A stretch of 64,000 nucleotides of DNA from Tritrichomonas musculus (GCA_039105265.1 JAPFFF010000005.1:7487501-7551500); one strand, 5' to 3'; positions 19,264 through 28,663 are shown, numbered from the stretch's first letter. Program-made: numbers and translations. The notes: generated by a model not told the origin, from the letters alone.

Positions 19264-19752
19264 ATGTCAAAACACTTAACAGGCTCAAAACGTTTAGCGG
19301 TTATTCAAAGGTGGATAAATGGCCATGACGATCCAGATTGGGAGGTTTTGCCAACTCGAAAACAAGGAAAGTATATTGTTAAAAAGCGAGAAACACCAAT
19401 AGAAGAAGAAAAAGAAGAGAAAACTCCAGAAAATGAAGAGAACGAAGTTTTTGAAGAGGAAGAAGAAAAACCCAAAATGCAAAAACAAAAGTCGAAAAAA
19501 CTCACAAAAAGTCAAGAAATCGATCCAACGATAAACCTTGAAATCTTAAATCAACTCAAATTACTGGGTGATGAAATCAAACGCAAAAGAGAAAAGAAAG
19601 AACAAAAACGATTAATTGAAGAAGTAATCTCAAAGAAAACTCCAGCACCAAAACAAACACCTCCTCCTCCTCCTCCAATACAAGAAGAAGAATATTATGA
19701 ACCACCAATTCCAAGACAAAGACGAAACAGAATCTTTGATGATATATATTAA
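19264..19752 (+). CDS. Maverick protein, charged coiled-coil (162 aa)
   Basis: Not recognised. The N-terminal 45 residues are basic (KHLTGSKRLAVIQRW). A Glu/Lys-rich, coiled-coil-prone middle, a run of seven prolines and a basic end (RQRRNRIF) follow. The frame is intact, and TTTTATTGAGTTTTAA immediately precedes the ATG, as in its upstream neighbour. A virion-core or scaffold role is possible but speculative. Confidence 0.6.
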   Translation: MSKHLTGSKRLAVIQRWINGHDDPDWEVLPTRKQGKYIVKKRETPIEEEKEEKTPENEENEVFEEEEEKPKMQKQKSKKLTKSQEIDPTINLEILNQLKLLGDEIKRKREKKEQKRLIEEVISKKTPAPKQTPPPPPPIQEEEYYEPPIPRQRRNRIFDDIY

Positions 19753-19769
19753 CTTTTTTTATTCAAGAA

Positions 19770-21446
19770 ATGATTAATCATGAGGTTTATATGAAAACAT
19801 CAGCTGAAGTTTGTTCGCAAATTGCGTCATATTTCGATGTTGTAGATAGCTGTATTGCCACTTCTGATACAAACAAACAGTATTCAATTAATCCACAAAC
19901 ATCTTATTCGCCTTCACCTCCAATAAAACAAGGGTCATATACAAGTGTTATTATTTCTCCAAATACACACAATACAGCTGACATCTATAATGGTTTTATT
20001 CGTGCAGATCTAAAAGTGACAATGAATATAAATGAAAAGATACCAGATTTGAGTGATATTGGCGGTTATCCATTCAATAAAATCTGGTTTGGATTCAAAG
20101 ATGCAAGAGATGCTATTGAAAAATATGAAATAGTAGCTAATGGAATAACGATATATACACAAAATTTTGGTTGCGAAGAATCGTTCTTAACTGCATGTTG
20201 TGCAAATGAAACAACAAAGAGAGCAGATGTATACTCAAAGGCAAGACATAAAGATATATGGAATAATAATTTTGCCACTCGTTGCGGAATAGTAATTAAT
20301 TGGCCAAAAGATGATTTAACAGCAACATTTACGATTCATTTAAAAATTGATTTGCGTAGATTCTTGCCATTATCAAATATAAAATATTTACCAGCTTTTG
20401 CAGGAAAACTCGAATTAAGATTATATTTCTCATGTGCTGGTATGCTTTGTTGTCCATGTGGACCATCAAGATCTTTACTTGCTCAACCATCTCTTGCAAC
20501 TAAATATACTTTTTCTGCGATCACTAATGAATTCACACCTGTTGGCGATGATGTTAAAATATGGATTTCAAGTACATCAGCTAATTCATCAGGCCAAGCA
20601 TCAGAAAAGACAGATGGAGCTGAAATACTAGCATCAGAAACACCATATACTCTTTATTCTGGTTTACGAAAATTCCAAGTCTATGAGTATGAAATCACTG
20701 AATGCTCATCAATTATTCCATGTTTTGGTATAAACAATGAGATTTATCAACAATTGGTTCAGCGTTATTCAAATCCACAACATCCACTCACATTTCCAAC
20801 TCAAACATTGTCATTTTACACCTGCACTCAAGCATTAAAACAAATCCAAGACAAAACAACAGTCACTGTCACTCCAAGATTTGTTGATTCTATCTTTTGT
20901 TTATTCCCTCTTCATCAACGTCATCATACATATTTCAAAAATCCACTTTTTAAACATTTCCAATTGAATTGTGGCGGTTATGGCAATATTCCAGCCAAAT
21001 CTTTCGGAACAGATGGTGAATATCCAGAATTCATTGAATATAGTCAAAATGCAATGAATATGAATGGTGAACAAACCGGTTTCAATAAAGAGGTTATCGC
21101 TTCATTATGTAATGTAAGTAAACCTTTAGCCAATATCACAGGTTTATATCCAAACGATAGGACTTCATTCTTTATCGGTTTTGCGACAGAAACAGATGGG
21201 ACATATCAACAGGGCCTTACAAGTTTATCACCAATTAACTTCGAAATAATCGTCACACAGGAACATGCACAAATAAAAGATCCAAATGATAAATCAGAGA
21301 ATTATAAAAAGCATTTTTCTCAAATAGTCGATACGCCACCAATATTAGGTTTATTAGTTGATGCTTCTATTTCGATTTTAGTGCAGCCCAATGGCATGCT
21401 CCCACTGGTTCGAATTGGGAATTATGACATTACAACTCCTGAATAA
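19770..21446 (+). CDS. Major capsid protein candidate (double jelly-roll, Polinton type)
   Basis: The 558-aa length, strand-rich composition and position fit the Maverick major capsid. Family-like segments include a surface-display opening (SPSPPIKQGSYTSVIISP), then PFNKIWFGFKDARDAIEKYEI with ITIYTQNFGCEESFLTACCA. Later come FTIHLKIDLRRFLPLSNIKYLPAFAGKLELRLYF and, near the end, INFEIIVTQEHAQI. The phrase IWFGFKDA..AIEKYEI parallels the decayed capsid in the next element (RIFIGFKHAVELF). Two such barrels build the pseudo-hexameric capsomers of this lineage. The fold is inferred from these patterns, not shown directly. Confidence 0.75.
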   Translation: MINHEVYMKTSAEVCSQIASYFDVVDSCIATSDTNKQYSINPQTSYSPSPPIKQGSYTSVIISPNTHNTADIYNGFIRADLKVTMNINEKIPDLSDIGGYPFNKIWFGFKDARDAIEKYEIVANGITIYTQNFGCEESFLTACCANETTKRADVYSKARHKDIWNNNFATRCGIVINWPKDDLTATFTIHLKIDLRRFLPLSNIKYLPAFAGKLELRLYFSCAGMLCCPCGPSRSLLAQPSLATKYTFSAITNEFTPVGDDVKIWISSTSANSSGQASEKTDGAEILASETPYTLYSGLRKFQVYEYEITECSSIIPCFGINNEIYQQLVQRYSNPQHPLTFPTQTLSFYTCTQALKQIQDKTTVTVTPRFVDSIFCLFPLHQRHHTYFKNPLFKHFQLNCGGYGNIPAKSFGTDGEYPEFIEYSQNAMNMNGEQTGFNKEVIASLCNVSKPLANITGLYPNDRTSFFIGFATETDGTYQQGLTSLSPINFEIIVTQEHAQIKDPNDKSENYKKHFSQIVDTPPILGLLVDASISILVQPNGMLPLVRIGNYDITTPE

Positions 21447-21468
21447 AATAGAATTTTTCTTTACTTAA

Positions 21469-21900
21469 ATGGCTAATGATTATAAATCCCCAAATGCAGA
21501 GATTGTAGGAAGAGAAGGAGTAATGTATAATGAAAATACAGAAAAAGTGCGATTTATCAAAGGCAAACATTATGGTATCTTTTCGAACGATAACACTTAT
21601 GCTGTCACTTTTAATCCCAAGGTCAATTTGCCACCAACGATAGTTCTAGAAAATAAACCTGTACGTCCTCCACCAACTAATCAGCACACAACAAAAGGAC
21701 TTCATGAACCACCAGTAAGCTTAACTGACGGAAAACATTATATTCACCATGGATATGTGAAAAAACCGCCACTTTTGCCTCCTTACCTGAAAAAGCCAGA
21801 AGATTTAGCTCGAATACAAGGATTAGCAGATGAAAATAATAAAGGATCAATAATATATGGACCTAAACACTCAGTTATAATTAAAAATAATATCTATTAA
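21469..21900 (+). CDS. Maverick protein, proline-rich (143 aa)
   Basis: Not recognised. The intact frame starts 22 bases after the capsid stop. The middle is rich in PPP and KKPPLLPPYLKKP motifs. The last 30 residues are compact (ARIQGLADENNKGSIIYG). It is the last plus-strand gene and converges on the minus-strand gene that follows with a spacing of only a few bases. No function can be assigned. Confidence 0.6.
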   Translation: MANDYKSPNAEIVGREGVMYNENTEKVRFIKGKHYGIFSNDNTYAVTFNPKVNLPPTIVLENKPVRPPPTNQHTTKGLHEPPVSLTDGKHYIHHGYVKKPPLLPPYLKKPEDLARIQGLADENNKGSIIYGPKHSVIIKNNIY

Positions 21901-21906
21901 ATTAAA

Positions 21907-22371
21907 TTAATTTTTATTAATTAAATTATTTTTCTTCTTCTTTTTCTTTTTCTTCTTTCTTTTCTTCATCCTCTTCTTTTTCATCATCAGAAGGAAATTA
22001 AAAGGACCGTCGTCAGAATCAGTACTGATCATTTTAATATATTTTTCTTCTTTCTTCTTCTTCTCTTCTTTCTTTTCTTCCTCCTCTTCTTCTTCCTCCT
22101 CTTCTTCTTCCTCCTCTTCTTCTTCTTTCTTTTCTTTATATCTTTTTTCTGCTTCATTCATTTGAATCCATACATTTATTAGTCTTTTTGTAGCTATTTC
22201 TTGGTTTCTCAGTTTGCAGTAACGAACCATCATGAGTGGAATTATCTGTTCTATTTTATAAATCGGGATCTCTTCTGTTTCTTGTTCTAATAAAGCCCGG
22301 ATGTCTTTTATGAGGGGCATGAGCTCTTTTTGGATCTGAGTTAATTCATGAGCATGTTTTTGGATGGACAT
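21907..22371 (-). CDS. Maverick protein, only minus-strand gene (154 aa)
   Basis: Not recognised. Residues 1-75 are an ordinary helical domain (ELTQIQKELMPLIKDIRALL, then IPLMMVRYCKLRNQEIATKR). A run of about 25 acidic residues and then a Lys-rich end follow, produced by GAA/AAG-type simple repeats at 21925-22130. The gene starts at the ATG at 22369-22371 and faces the rest of the element. The simple-repeat tail is prone to length change. Its transcription from the right end suggests a separately controlled gene. Confidence 0.6.
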   Translation of the reverse strand: MSIQKHAHELTQIQKELMPLIKDIRALLEQETEEIPIYKIEQIIPLMMVRYCKLRNQEIATKRLINVWIQMNEAEKRYKEKKEEEEEEEEEEEEEEEEEKKEEKKKKEEKYIKMISTDSDDGPFNFLLMMKKKRMKKRKKKKKKKKKNNLINKN

Positions 22372-22555
22372 TATATAAGTGTGATTTGATTATTCTTTCT
22401 AAAGTTTTCTTCTTAAATAAATGGCTGGCTACTTATGATAATTCAGAAGTTAATTGGTCCCTTAAAATTTTCAGGTTTATCTCCAAGGCAAATGATCAAG
22501 AAGAGAACAAACGCAACTGAAATTCTATTTATTTTTTTGCTTAAACCTATCCCTA
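22372..22555. other. Right non-coding arm of the Maverick
   Basis: About 185 bases between the minus-strand gene and the right terminal repeat. It must contain that gene's promoter. An open frame crossing into the repeat (from 22435) is not protein-like. Confidence 0.5.
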
Positions 22556-22620
22556 GTGAAATCATCGGCGCAGTTAGGTCTGGGCGACCGTTAAGGGCGC
22601 ACAGCCTAACGTATACTACT
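22556..22620 (-). repeat. Right terminal inverted repeat (65 bp, perfect)
   Basis: Reverse complement of 13164-13228 at every base, including the hairpin-forming palindrome (here 22573-22610). It ends ACTACT, followed by TCTTT. Confidence 0.95.
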
Positions 22621-23624
22621 TCTTTTTATTTGACGATAATTGGGCGTTGGATTTTATCGATATTATCTGCAACGAATATAAGCTTCTCTGTGAATAAGTA
22701 TAAATCTTTACTCAATAAAAGAAAATCTCAATTATTAATTTAATTAAAGAAAAAGTCTGAAAAAAAGATAGTAGATGTATAAACTATTGGATTTTTAGTC
22801 TGCCGAATTTAATACAGTGCTGTGATATTCGTTGAATTTGGAAATATTCAAAAAATAATTGTGAAATATGATATAGAAAATGGGATTTATGATTTTAACA
22901 TTTTAACCTACATTAAAGTTTGGAAAATGAAATAGAATACACAAATGAATTGTGTGCCGGATCAAAGCATAAAAATGAAGCAAAAATGTTAGAAGTTTTG
23001 ATCTAATAGGTAAAAACAATTCGGACAGTCTAATTAAAAAAGTTGGAAAATTATTGAATTATAAAGCAGTTTGAATTTTGCAAGTAGAATTTCTAAGAAA
23101 GATGATTGGAAACTGGTATTTAATTATATTATTCTATAATGATATGTATTTATTTTGGTGTTCCTTGAATTGAAAGAGCATATATATGTATAAGCATAAA
23201 GAATATTACAATTAAAAAAGCTTTTAAAGATGATAATCTGGTTGTTTTAGACGAATTTGTTCCATATTTCGTTTAGAAGAAGTCGTATGTAATAACCAAA
23301 AATTGAATTTTGAACCATATAAAATATTTATAAAAATATGGAACAAATTTGTAAGAAAGGTTTTTTATATTATGGAGATGTGACAGAATATACGTTTTTA
23401 ATGCTGGTCATTAATCAAGTTTTCTAATATATAAAAAAATGCATGGAAAACCGAAAGAAGTATTGAAAAATGGATTAAAATAACGATCAGACAACTGTGA
23501 ATATAATGATGATATTAATTTTATTAGAATTATAAATGATTTATTTTGGACATATGATTTATAATACTATTTTAGTTGTCTTGATTTAGTAAAATTAATA
23601 GATAAGAATTTTATATTTTTTTAA
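22621..23624. other. Spacer between two Maverick-related regions
   Basis: About 1 kb, AT-rich, with no supported gene. It begins with the right copy of the target duplication. Many in-frame stops occur in all frames. Confidence 0.5.
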
Positions 23625-24025
23625 ATGAATATGACTATTATTGAACCAATTGAAAGTTTTATAAAAGAGTTTTATACGATTGATGAATTTAGTGCTTTCT
23701 ATTTTTTGCATAAAGATGAGATACACTCAATTCTCATAAATTAAATAAAATGTATTGTGTGAAAGGATATCGAATAACCAAAATAAAGGGAGTTTTAATG
23801 TTAAAAAGATGGGATACTAATAAAAATGATGAAGATGGAAAAAAAAGAAAGGAAATAGCAAATGCCTCCACACTTGCGAGGGAGGTTGATGAATATATAC
23901 GAAATGATTTATCTAAAAAAGTTGAGAATCTCGGTTCTTATCAACAAAAAATGAAAACATATATGATGAAATTAAAAAACTCAAAATTGAAAATGCAACT
24001 TATGAATTCTCAATTGAAAAAATGA
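23625..24025 (+). pseudogene. Frameshifted copy of the 28364-28663 gene
   Basis: The frame from ATG 23625 reads MNMTIIEPIESFIKEF and then meets a TAA at about 23742. One frame away, HKLNKMYCVKGYRITKIKGV continues to 24025. The gene at 28364 has the same order: an acidic opening, then THKLNTMYYIDGYRITKIKGV. A single-base frameshift near 23735 therefore splits this paralogue. The C-terminal part is a Lys/Glu-rich coiled segment. The family is not recognised; both copies sit in Maverick-derived DNA. Confidence 0.65.
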
Positions 24026-24179
24026 TTCAGTTAAAGATATTCAATTTTTCATTTTTTCAATTGAGAATTAGAAAAATAAAGATTAATGGCCCCAGAGATT
24101 ATTAGAAAAATAAAGAGCACAAAAAATGACATTATAGATTTTCTAAATGGAAAAAAAAAGTTTTATAAAATTTAATTTT

Positions 24180-24490
24180 TTAGAGATTGTTATATCGGTC
24201 CAATGAACTTTTGAAATCTTCAGCTCATAAACCGCAACGATTACTATTTGTCCACCAGGTGCTTGCGGTGGAAGATTGACATGTCGTAAAGTTTCTTTGT
24301 TTTTTGAGTCATCAACTTTTCAACCATTTTTATCATAAATCGTGGTATTATAAAGAACTTTAATCACCATTAACTATAAATCATGAAACCAGAGCACTAC
24401 TTTGTCAAAAGATTGGAAATCATCTTCATCACATTCGAAATAATCGGCAACGCAATGAGATAAACATGTTATCCTTAAAGGATAAATTTT
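24180..24490 (-). pseudogene. Decayed coding remnant (unrecognised)
   Basis: On the minus strand one frame gives about 88 residues of protein-like sequence with only two internal stops (TAG and TGA). It includes SHCVADYFECDEDDFQSFD and LPPQAPGGQIVIVAVYELK. The hydrophobic strand pattern would fit a capsid-type protein, but I cannot name the family. It lies within the decayed Maverick region. Confidence 0.4.
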
Positions 24491-24733
24491 ATTTACATAT
24501 TTTTGAGAATAATTCCCAAACTTATATAGCTTGAAATTTGGGGTAATGATTGTGTGCAGAAATCAACATAACAATATATATGTACTCATTGAAACAGAAA
24601 AATAAACACAAAATGTTGTAAAAAGTTTGTTAGTCATTCAAAAAGATGATTGAGAAGTAATAAAAGCATCAGCTTCCTCTAGTGACTTAGGAAAGTTTTA
24701 ATCAATAACCATATTCATAATAACATAGCATTG

Positions 24734-25075
24734 TTAATATGAGCTCATATTCAGGATGAACTGAAACAGTTGCCAAATTACTTTATTTAAAACCAAAAAC
24801 TTCAATTTTGTTGTCGTTATTGAACTGGTTTCCCTAATATTGCGTTTGAGTCTTTCATTGTAGGTCATTGGAATATTAACATTATTTATTTTTATTTTTA
24901 TTTTTTTCCAAAAAAACATCAATAGCATGCTAAATAATTTTTTCTGTTATTATTTGATCTTCTGAGAGACCAAATTTTTCTCTTATTTTTTTTGTTCTTT
25001 TTTTGTAGCCTTGATTTGAAAAGTTTTTATAGAGGAAGTTTTTATTAGTTTCCCATTTCGGCATTGCCCAACTCC
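24734..25075 (-). pseudogene. Decayed coding remnant (unrecognised)
   Basis: A minus-strand frame of about 110 codons has one internal TAG. Fragments include KWETNKNFLYKNFSNQGYKK, FGLSEDQIITEKII and HAIDVFLEKN. The composition is basic and helical. It is followed on its 5' side by the 40-base poly-T tract. Not assigned to a family. Confidence 0.35.
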
Positions 25076-25104
25076 ATATGTGAAAGATCTATGCGCAATT
25101 TGTC

Positions 25105-25105
<1 letters not shown>

Positions 25106-25145
<40 letters not shown>
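25106..25145 (+). repeat. Homopolymer of 40 T
   Basis: An uninterrupted run of 40 T bases, the longest homopolymer in the window. It may be the A-tail trace of a reverse-transcribed insertion or a slippage product. Its exact length is doubtful in any assembly. Confidence 0.9.
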
Positions 25146-25146
<1 letters not shown>

Positions 25147-25419
25147 GAGGTTCTTCCTCATCTAAAAGATCTTGTCACATTTATAAAATATTTCCTTCTG
25201 CTGTATGGTTTGCATATGGCTCACTACTCGCAAAAATTTGTTCAGAGTATGAACATACTTTGACCTTTTTCTACAGCAACCAAACTTATGTTCAAGTTGA
25301 TCTGTTGATGCAGAAGAGAATTTGAACTTTTTAAGTTGATGCATCAATTGAATATTTGTATATATTGTATTTCAAAATTCAATTAATAGTTGTTGTGAAT
25401 AAAACTGTAATTTTTTCCC

Positions 25420-25690
25420 ATTTCTTTTTATTTCATTTAATTCAATTTTTTGACTTTTTTTATTCGTAATAGAAAACTAACATCCAAAATTTTAAATAAT
25501 CATGTTCTTGAGAATGAAATAACATTGTTTTTTATTATTGATTTAATGTATGATAAAAAAAGTTTTCATGTATATTTTTATAACCATTATCGCCGTCAAA
25601 GACAAAATTTAAAACAGTAATATTTCTGTTTTTGAGATAATCTTTAATCATATTTACACATTCAATTATTTCATCGTAAGCCTTGCCGTT
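25420..25690 (-). pseudogene. Transposase-like coding remnant
   Basis: On the minus strand one frame reads NGKAYDEIIECVNMIKDYL, then ITVLNFVFDGDNGYKNIHEN. It breaks up after an in-frame stop into SQEHDYLKFWMLVFYYE. The FDGDNGY segment on a hydrophobic strand is the kind of acidic catalytic site found in DDE-type transposases. The element family is not recognised. The remnant directly borders the GC-rich island at 25690. Confidence 0.4.
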
Positions 25691-25990
25691 AGAGAGTAGG
25701 GAATGGGGGAATCAAGAGGTGAATACTTTGCCTTGATTTTTGGGTCCGATTTTCAAAAGGGTACACCTGTCCTCTAGCCTCCATTTTTTGAGTCATGTTT
25801 CAATACAAGGAGCTCAAACTTGGGAAATGCTGAAATTTAAGAAAAGTGCCTAAAAATGGGCGTTTTGAGGGGTTGGGGCCAAAAATAATGACCGAATTTG
25901 CGCCCATTTTGATGAATCGAGAGAATGTAAAAGAGGAGGTTTGGAGAGGTTTCATGAAATTGGTGTACAGTAAGATATGAAACTTTTTTG
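25690..25990. other. GC-richer island without clear coding
   Basis: About 300 bases are markedly richer in G and C than the surroundings, for example GGGCGTTTTGAGGGGTTGG and CACCTGTCCTCTAGCC. No frame stays open. It may be a fragment of an unrelated repeat inserted between the transposase-like remnant and the capsid remnant. Confidence 0.4.
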
Positions 25991-26001
25991 TAAAGGAAAA
26001 T

Positions 26002-26620
26002 TTAATAAATTAGTTTGAGGAATACCTTGAATGTGTCTGGTTTGATCTCATTTCCATTATGGTCAGTCCACCACAATTTGAAGTCTCGTTTATTCCCAAT
26101 GTACAAATATTTACGATTATCCTCCGAAAGCATCACGTTAGCATACCATACAAGACTATCTTCATATTTGTCTCTTTGAATGAATGATACATGTAGTTCG
26201 CTTTCGCCATCAAGATATCCATTACATGTACCGCGAACATATTGGAAAACGATGTATTTGGGATTCTTTGAGTAGACAAAATCGAGGGGAATTGATTCTC
26301 ATAAGTGCTTGTGATGTAATATGTCTTGTTTGTTTTCATTTCGATTCACATAAAAATAGAACCATTTATGATACTCTTTAAGCATAACCTGCTGGTGTAT
26401 CTGTATAATTTTTGACTGCGCCCCTTTGCCATGTGAAGTATGTGTCTGTGCAAATCCAAGCTTTTGGTGGAGGTGGGTGTACGTTTGGATTGTTAACATC
26501 AAAGTTATGGTATCTATCGTTAGCACCTCTGAATAATGGTCGACCTTTGAATTTGATTGTAACTGTGTTTCCACTAGTATCAACACCATTGTCATAGACA
26601 TAAATCATTAGCTTTTGGAC
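26002..26620 (-). pseudogene. Broken Maverick minor-capsid-like gene
   Basis: Protein-like sequence switches frame several times along the minus strand. One part reads NTVTIKFKGRPLFRG and KAWICTDTYFTWQRG (26378-26608). Another reads KTYYITSTYENQ (about 26300-26340). The last part (26002-26270) contains YIVFQYVRGTCNGYL, SLVWYANVMLS, FKLWWTDHNGNE and FKVFLKLIY before its stop at 26002. Alternating hydrophobic strands and a strand at the very end suggest a jelly-roll structural protein. At least two frameshifts and several stops make it a pseudogene. It could instead be the C-terminal part of the adjacent capsid gene. Confidence 0.5.
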
Positions 26621-26630
26621 ACAATTAGAA

Positions 26631-27904
26631 CTAAAAAATACATATTAATAAGCATAACGTTATCAATAAATAAATGATGGTGAGCTGTACATTCTGGTAC
26701 ATAATGTTATCTAAACATGTTTTTTCATTAGTTCTTTTAGGGAACATGACTGTGATGTTGGTAGCATTTGAGAGAGCAATTGATTTAGAAACATCTAGAC
26801 CTGCATCTGTTGCAAGACCTTGGAAACCTTCACGCACAAGTTGCTCAGATGGTATGAGAAGAGGTGTGTTGAGTTCACGAATGAGTCCATTTAAACTGTT
26901 AGGTTTGATTCCAAAGCCAGCAAGATCTGATTTCATGGTTACAATGGTTCCACCACTGCAATTAAGAATTACTTCTTCAGTCTTGTATGCAATGCCTTTA
27001 TTGGAATCACCTAAAACTGGAAGTGTTTGGAAATCATCATTTTGTAAATCATTTGAACCATCTTGAGGAGCATCTGCAAGTTTGAATTCCGTTACAATTG
27101 TGGATGGAGAACCAATTTGAGAGAACTTGTTTGAGATTATCATGTTGGATGGAACGTCTTGCTCTATGGTAGAACAGTTAAGGAGTTCTTCAATTTCTGT
27201 AACAACAGATGGTTGGACTTGATGCCAAAGCAATGCTTCTGTTGATGATTTAATTTCTTCTTCAATCTCTCTGGAAATGGAGTTTGGATAAAGTTGCCAA
27301 GCTTGGAATTCAAGCTGATCTGTAAAGTAAATGTATGCTTCAAATGTGACTCGATGAGGTTTACCGTCTGCGAGTAATGTGAGAGGAACGTAAACACCAC
27401 ATACTGAAGGGCTCATGCGAGATGTTTGGCAGGTTCTTTGGCATCAATAAGTTTGATTGAGTTGTATGCAAATGATTCACGAATGAGTTCGTCTTGCTGA
27501 TATTCTTTAAGCATAACGTTATCAATCAATAAGCGAGCATCTGAAAAGAGTTCTACAGCATGTTTGAAACCAATGAATATACGATTTAAGTTTGCTGTAT
27601 CATCATCTAAATGCAATTCTTTATTAAGTTGGACTACAAGATCAAGCTTTGCTGTAACGAAATTCTTCTCCATTTGTGAGATTGTATGACCTTGGTGAGT
27701 TCATTTGATATTAGTTTTAGTTTCAATTGGCATTGGAGCATCTTTATCATCAACATCTTCTATAAACCATCCAAATGTATGATCTCCACCATTGTACGCA
27801 ATGAAATTGCGAAGTTTTGATTGGAAGAATTTAAGGACATCACCTTCGTCATTACTGGTGTTCTTGAGTTGAGCGTTCTGATATGTCATTCTTTGAGCTT
27901 GCAT
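26631..27904 (-). pseudogene. Decayed Maverick major capsid protein gene
   Basis: Three minus-strand pieces follow each other in order. 27701-27904 contains DVLKFFQSKLRNFIAYNGGD and ends at a TGA. 27413-27673 is the same frame and contains RIFIGFKHAVELF and IRESFAYNSIKL. 26631-27416 is one frame away and contains CGVYVPLTLLADGKPHRV, FEAYIYFTDQLEFQAW and NATNITVMFPKRTN. The start resembles Polinton-type capsids. One nonsense codon and one frameshift at about 27415 inactivate it. The last 15-20 codons (LLITLCLLICIF) look like out-of-frame sequence past a junction. It is a different, diverged capsid from that at 19770. Confidence 0.65.
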
Positions 27905-27960
27905 TAAAAAAGATTCGTGTGAAGTTGCATTTTTGGAATTTTAATACAAACCCAAAGAAA

Positions 27961-28215
27961 ATGGCATTCGGGACCTTGTTCAAGAACTTGCTGGTGAAAG
28001 GAAAGAATTTCATAAAGAAAGCATCTCCATACATTCGTAAGGGAATTGAAATAGCACGAAAAGTTGGGCCAATGTTTGGTGATAAAGTTGGTGGTATCGT
28101 TAATAGTATTGCTAATGGCGCCGATTACTTACTCAATAAAGTTGCGCCAAATCCACCTAAAACAAACCTAATCAAACCAAGACCTTTACCAATAGATTTC
28201 ACAAATTTCGATTAA
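27961..28215 (+). CDS. Small basic amphipathic Maverick protein (84 aa)
   Basis: The frame opens at 27883, but the ATG at 27961 is preferred because upstream codons would overlap the start of the divergent capsid remnant. The protein begins MAFGTLFKNLLVKGKNFIKK and is a lysine- and glycine-rich amphipathic helix with a Pro-rich tail. This is the style of small membrane-active or core proteins of adenovirus-like and Maverick virions, and of the protein at 18836. The frame is intact though the element around it is dead. Confidence 0.5.
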   Translation: MAFGTLFKNLLVKGKNFIKKASPYIRKGIEIARKVGPMFGDKVGGIVNSIANGADYLLNKVAPNPPKTNLIKPRPLPIDFTNFD

Positions 28216-28363
28216 ATAAATAATGATGATTCAAACAATAAGGTAGAAATGATTCAAAGACCAATTCTTGGTCGGAATAAAGGTAGGCTAACTCCAATCT
28301 TAAAGTGACTTAAATGAGTCCATTGATGATTTAATGTGATTGTTTATTTTTATGTGACATCAA

Positions 28364-28663
28364 ATGGAAGTAAAGGTGATCGGAACCATTACAGAAAACT
28401 TGAAAACATTTAATACTCCAGAGGAATTCAATCTGTGGTATGCTAAAAATAAAGTTGAGATTGATAAAATTACGACTCATAAACTTAATACGATGTATTA
28501 TATTGATGGATATCGTATAACCAAAATCAAAGGTGTACTTTGTCTAAAGAAAGCTGTCAAGAAACAGGAAGATGAATCGCAAAATGATTCACAAAATGAT
28601 CATGAAAATGAATCTGCAATCTTGGATATACAGAATGAAATAGAGCAACTGTATATCGATTAG
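28364..28663 (+). CDS. Maverick-associated small protein (99 aa), paralogue of 23625-24025
   Basis: Not recognised by family. Intact frame of 99 aa: an N-terminal half with FNTPEEFNLWYAKNKVEID, the conserved block MYYIDGYRITKIKGVL shared with 23750-24025, and a Glu/Asp/Asn-rich acidic tail. ACATCAA stands just before the ATG as in the intact Maverick. Its paralogue 4.7 kb upstream is frameshifted. Presence of two copies in the same direction suggests either two element remnants or an internal duplication. Confidence 0.5.
   Translation: MEVKVIGTITENLKTFNTPEEFNLWYAKNKVEIDKITTHKLNTMYYIDGYRITKIKGVLCLKKAVKKQEDESQNDSQNDHENESAILDIQNEIEQLYID

Larger units (their letters stand above)
13164..22620. 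mobile_element. Complete Maverick/Polinton-like element lacking PolB
   Basis: A 9457-bp element is bounded by perfect 65-bp inverted repeats that begin with AG, as Maverick ends do. It is flanked by TCTTT direct repeats (TTCTTT if the terminal T is shared), a 5-6 bp integration footprint. It carries twelve ORFs, eleven on plus and the last on minus. The cargo is the morphogenetic and integration set of Mavericks: cysteine protease, rve integrase with chromodomain-like tail, A32-like ATPase, major capsid candidate and probable minor capsid. No protein-primed DNA polymerase B is present, although 15-20 kb Mavericks normally have one. An HUH Rep-like gene and an HNH gene stand at the left end. 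All frames are open, suggesting a recent insertion. Confidence 0.9.

Noticed and set aside
22435-22743. 102-codon plus-strand ORF crossing the right Maverick terminal repeat
   Set aside because: It runs through the inverted repeat into flanking host DNA and has no protein-like features.
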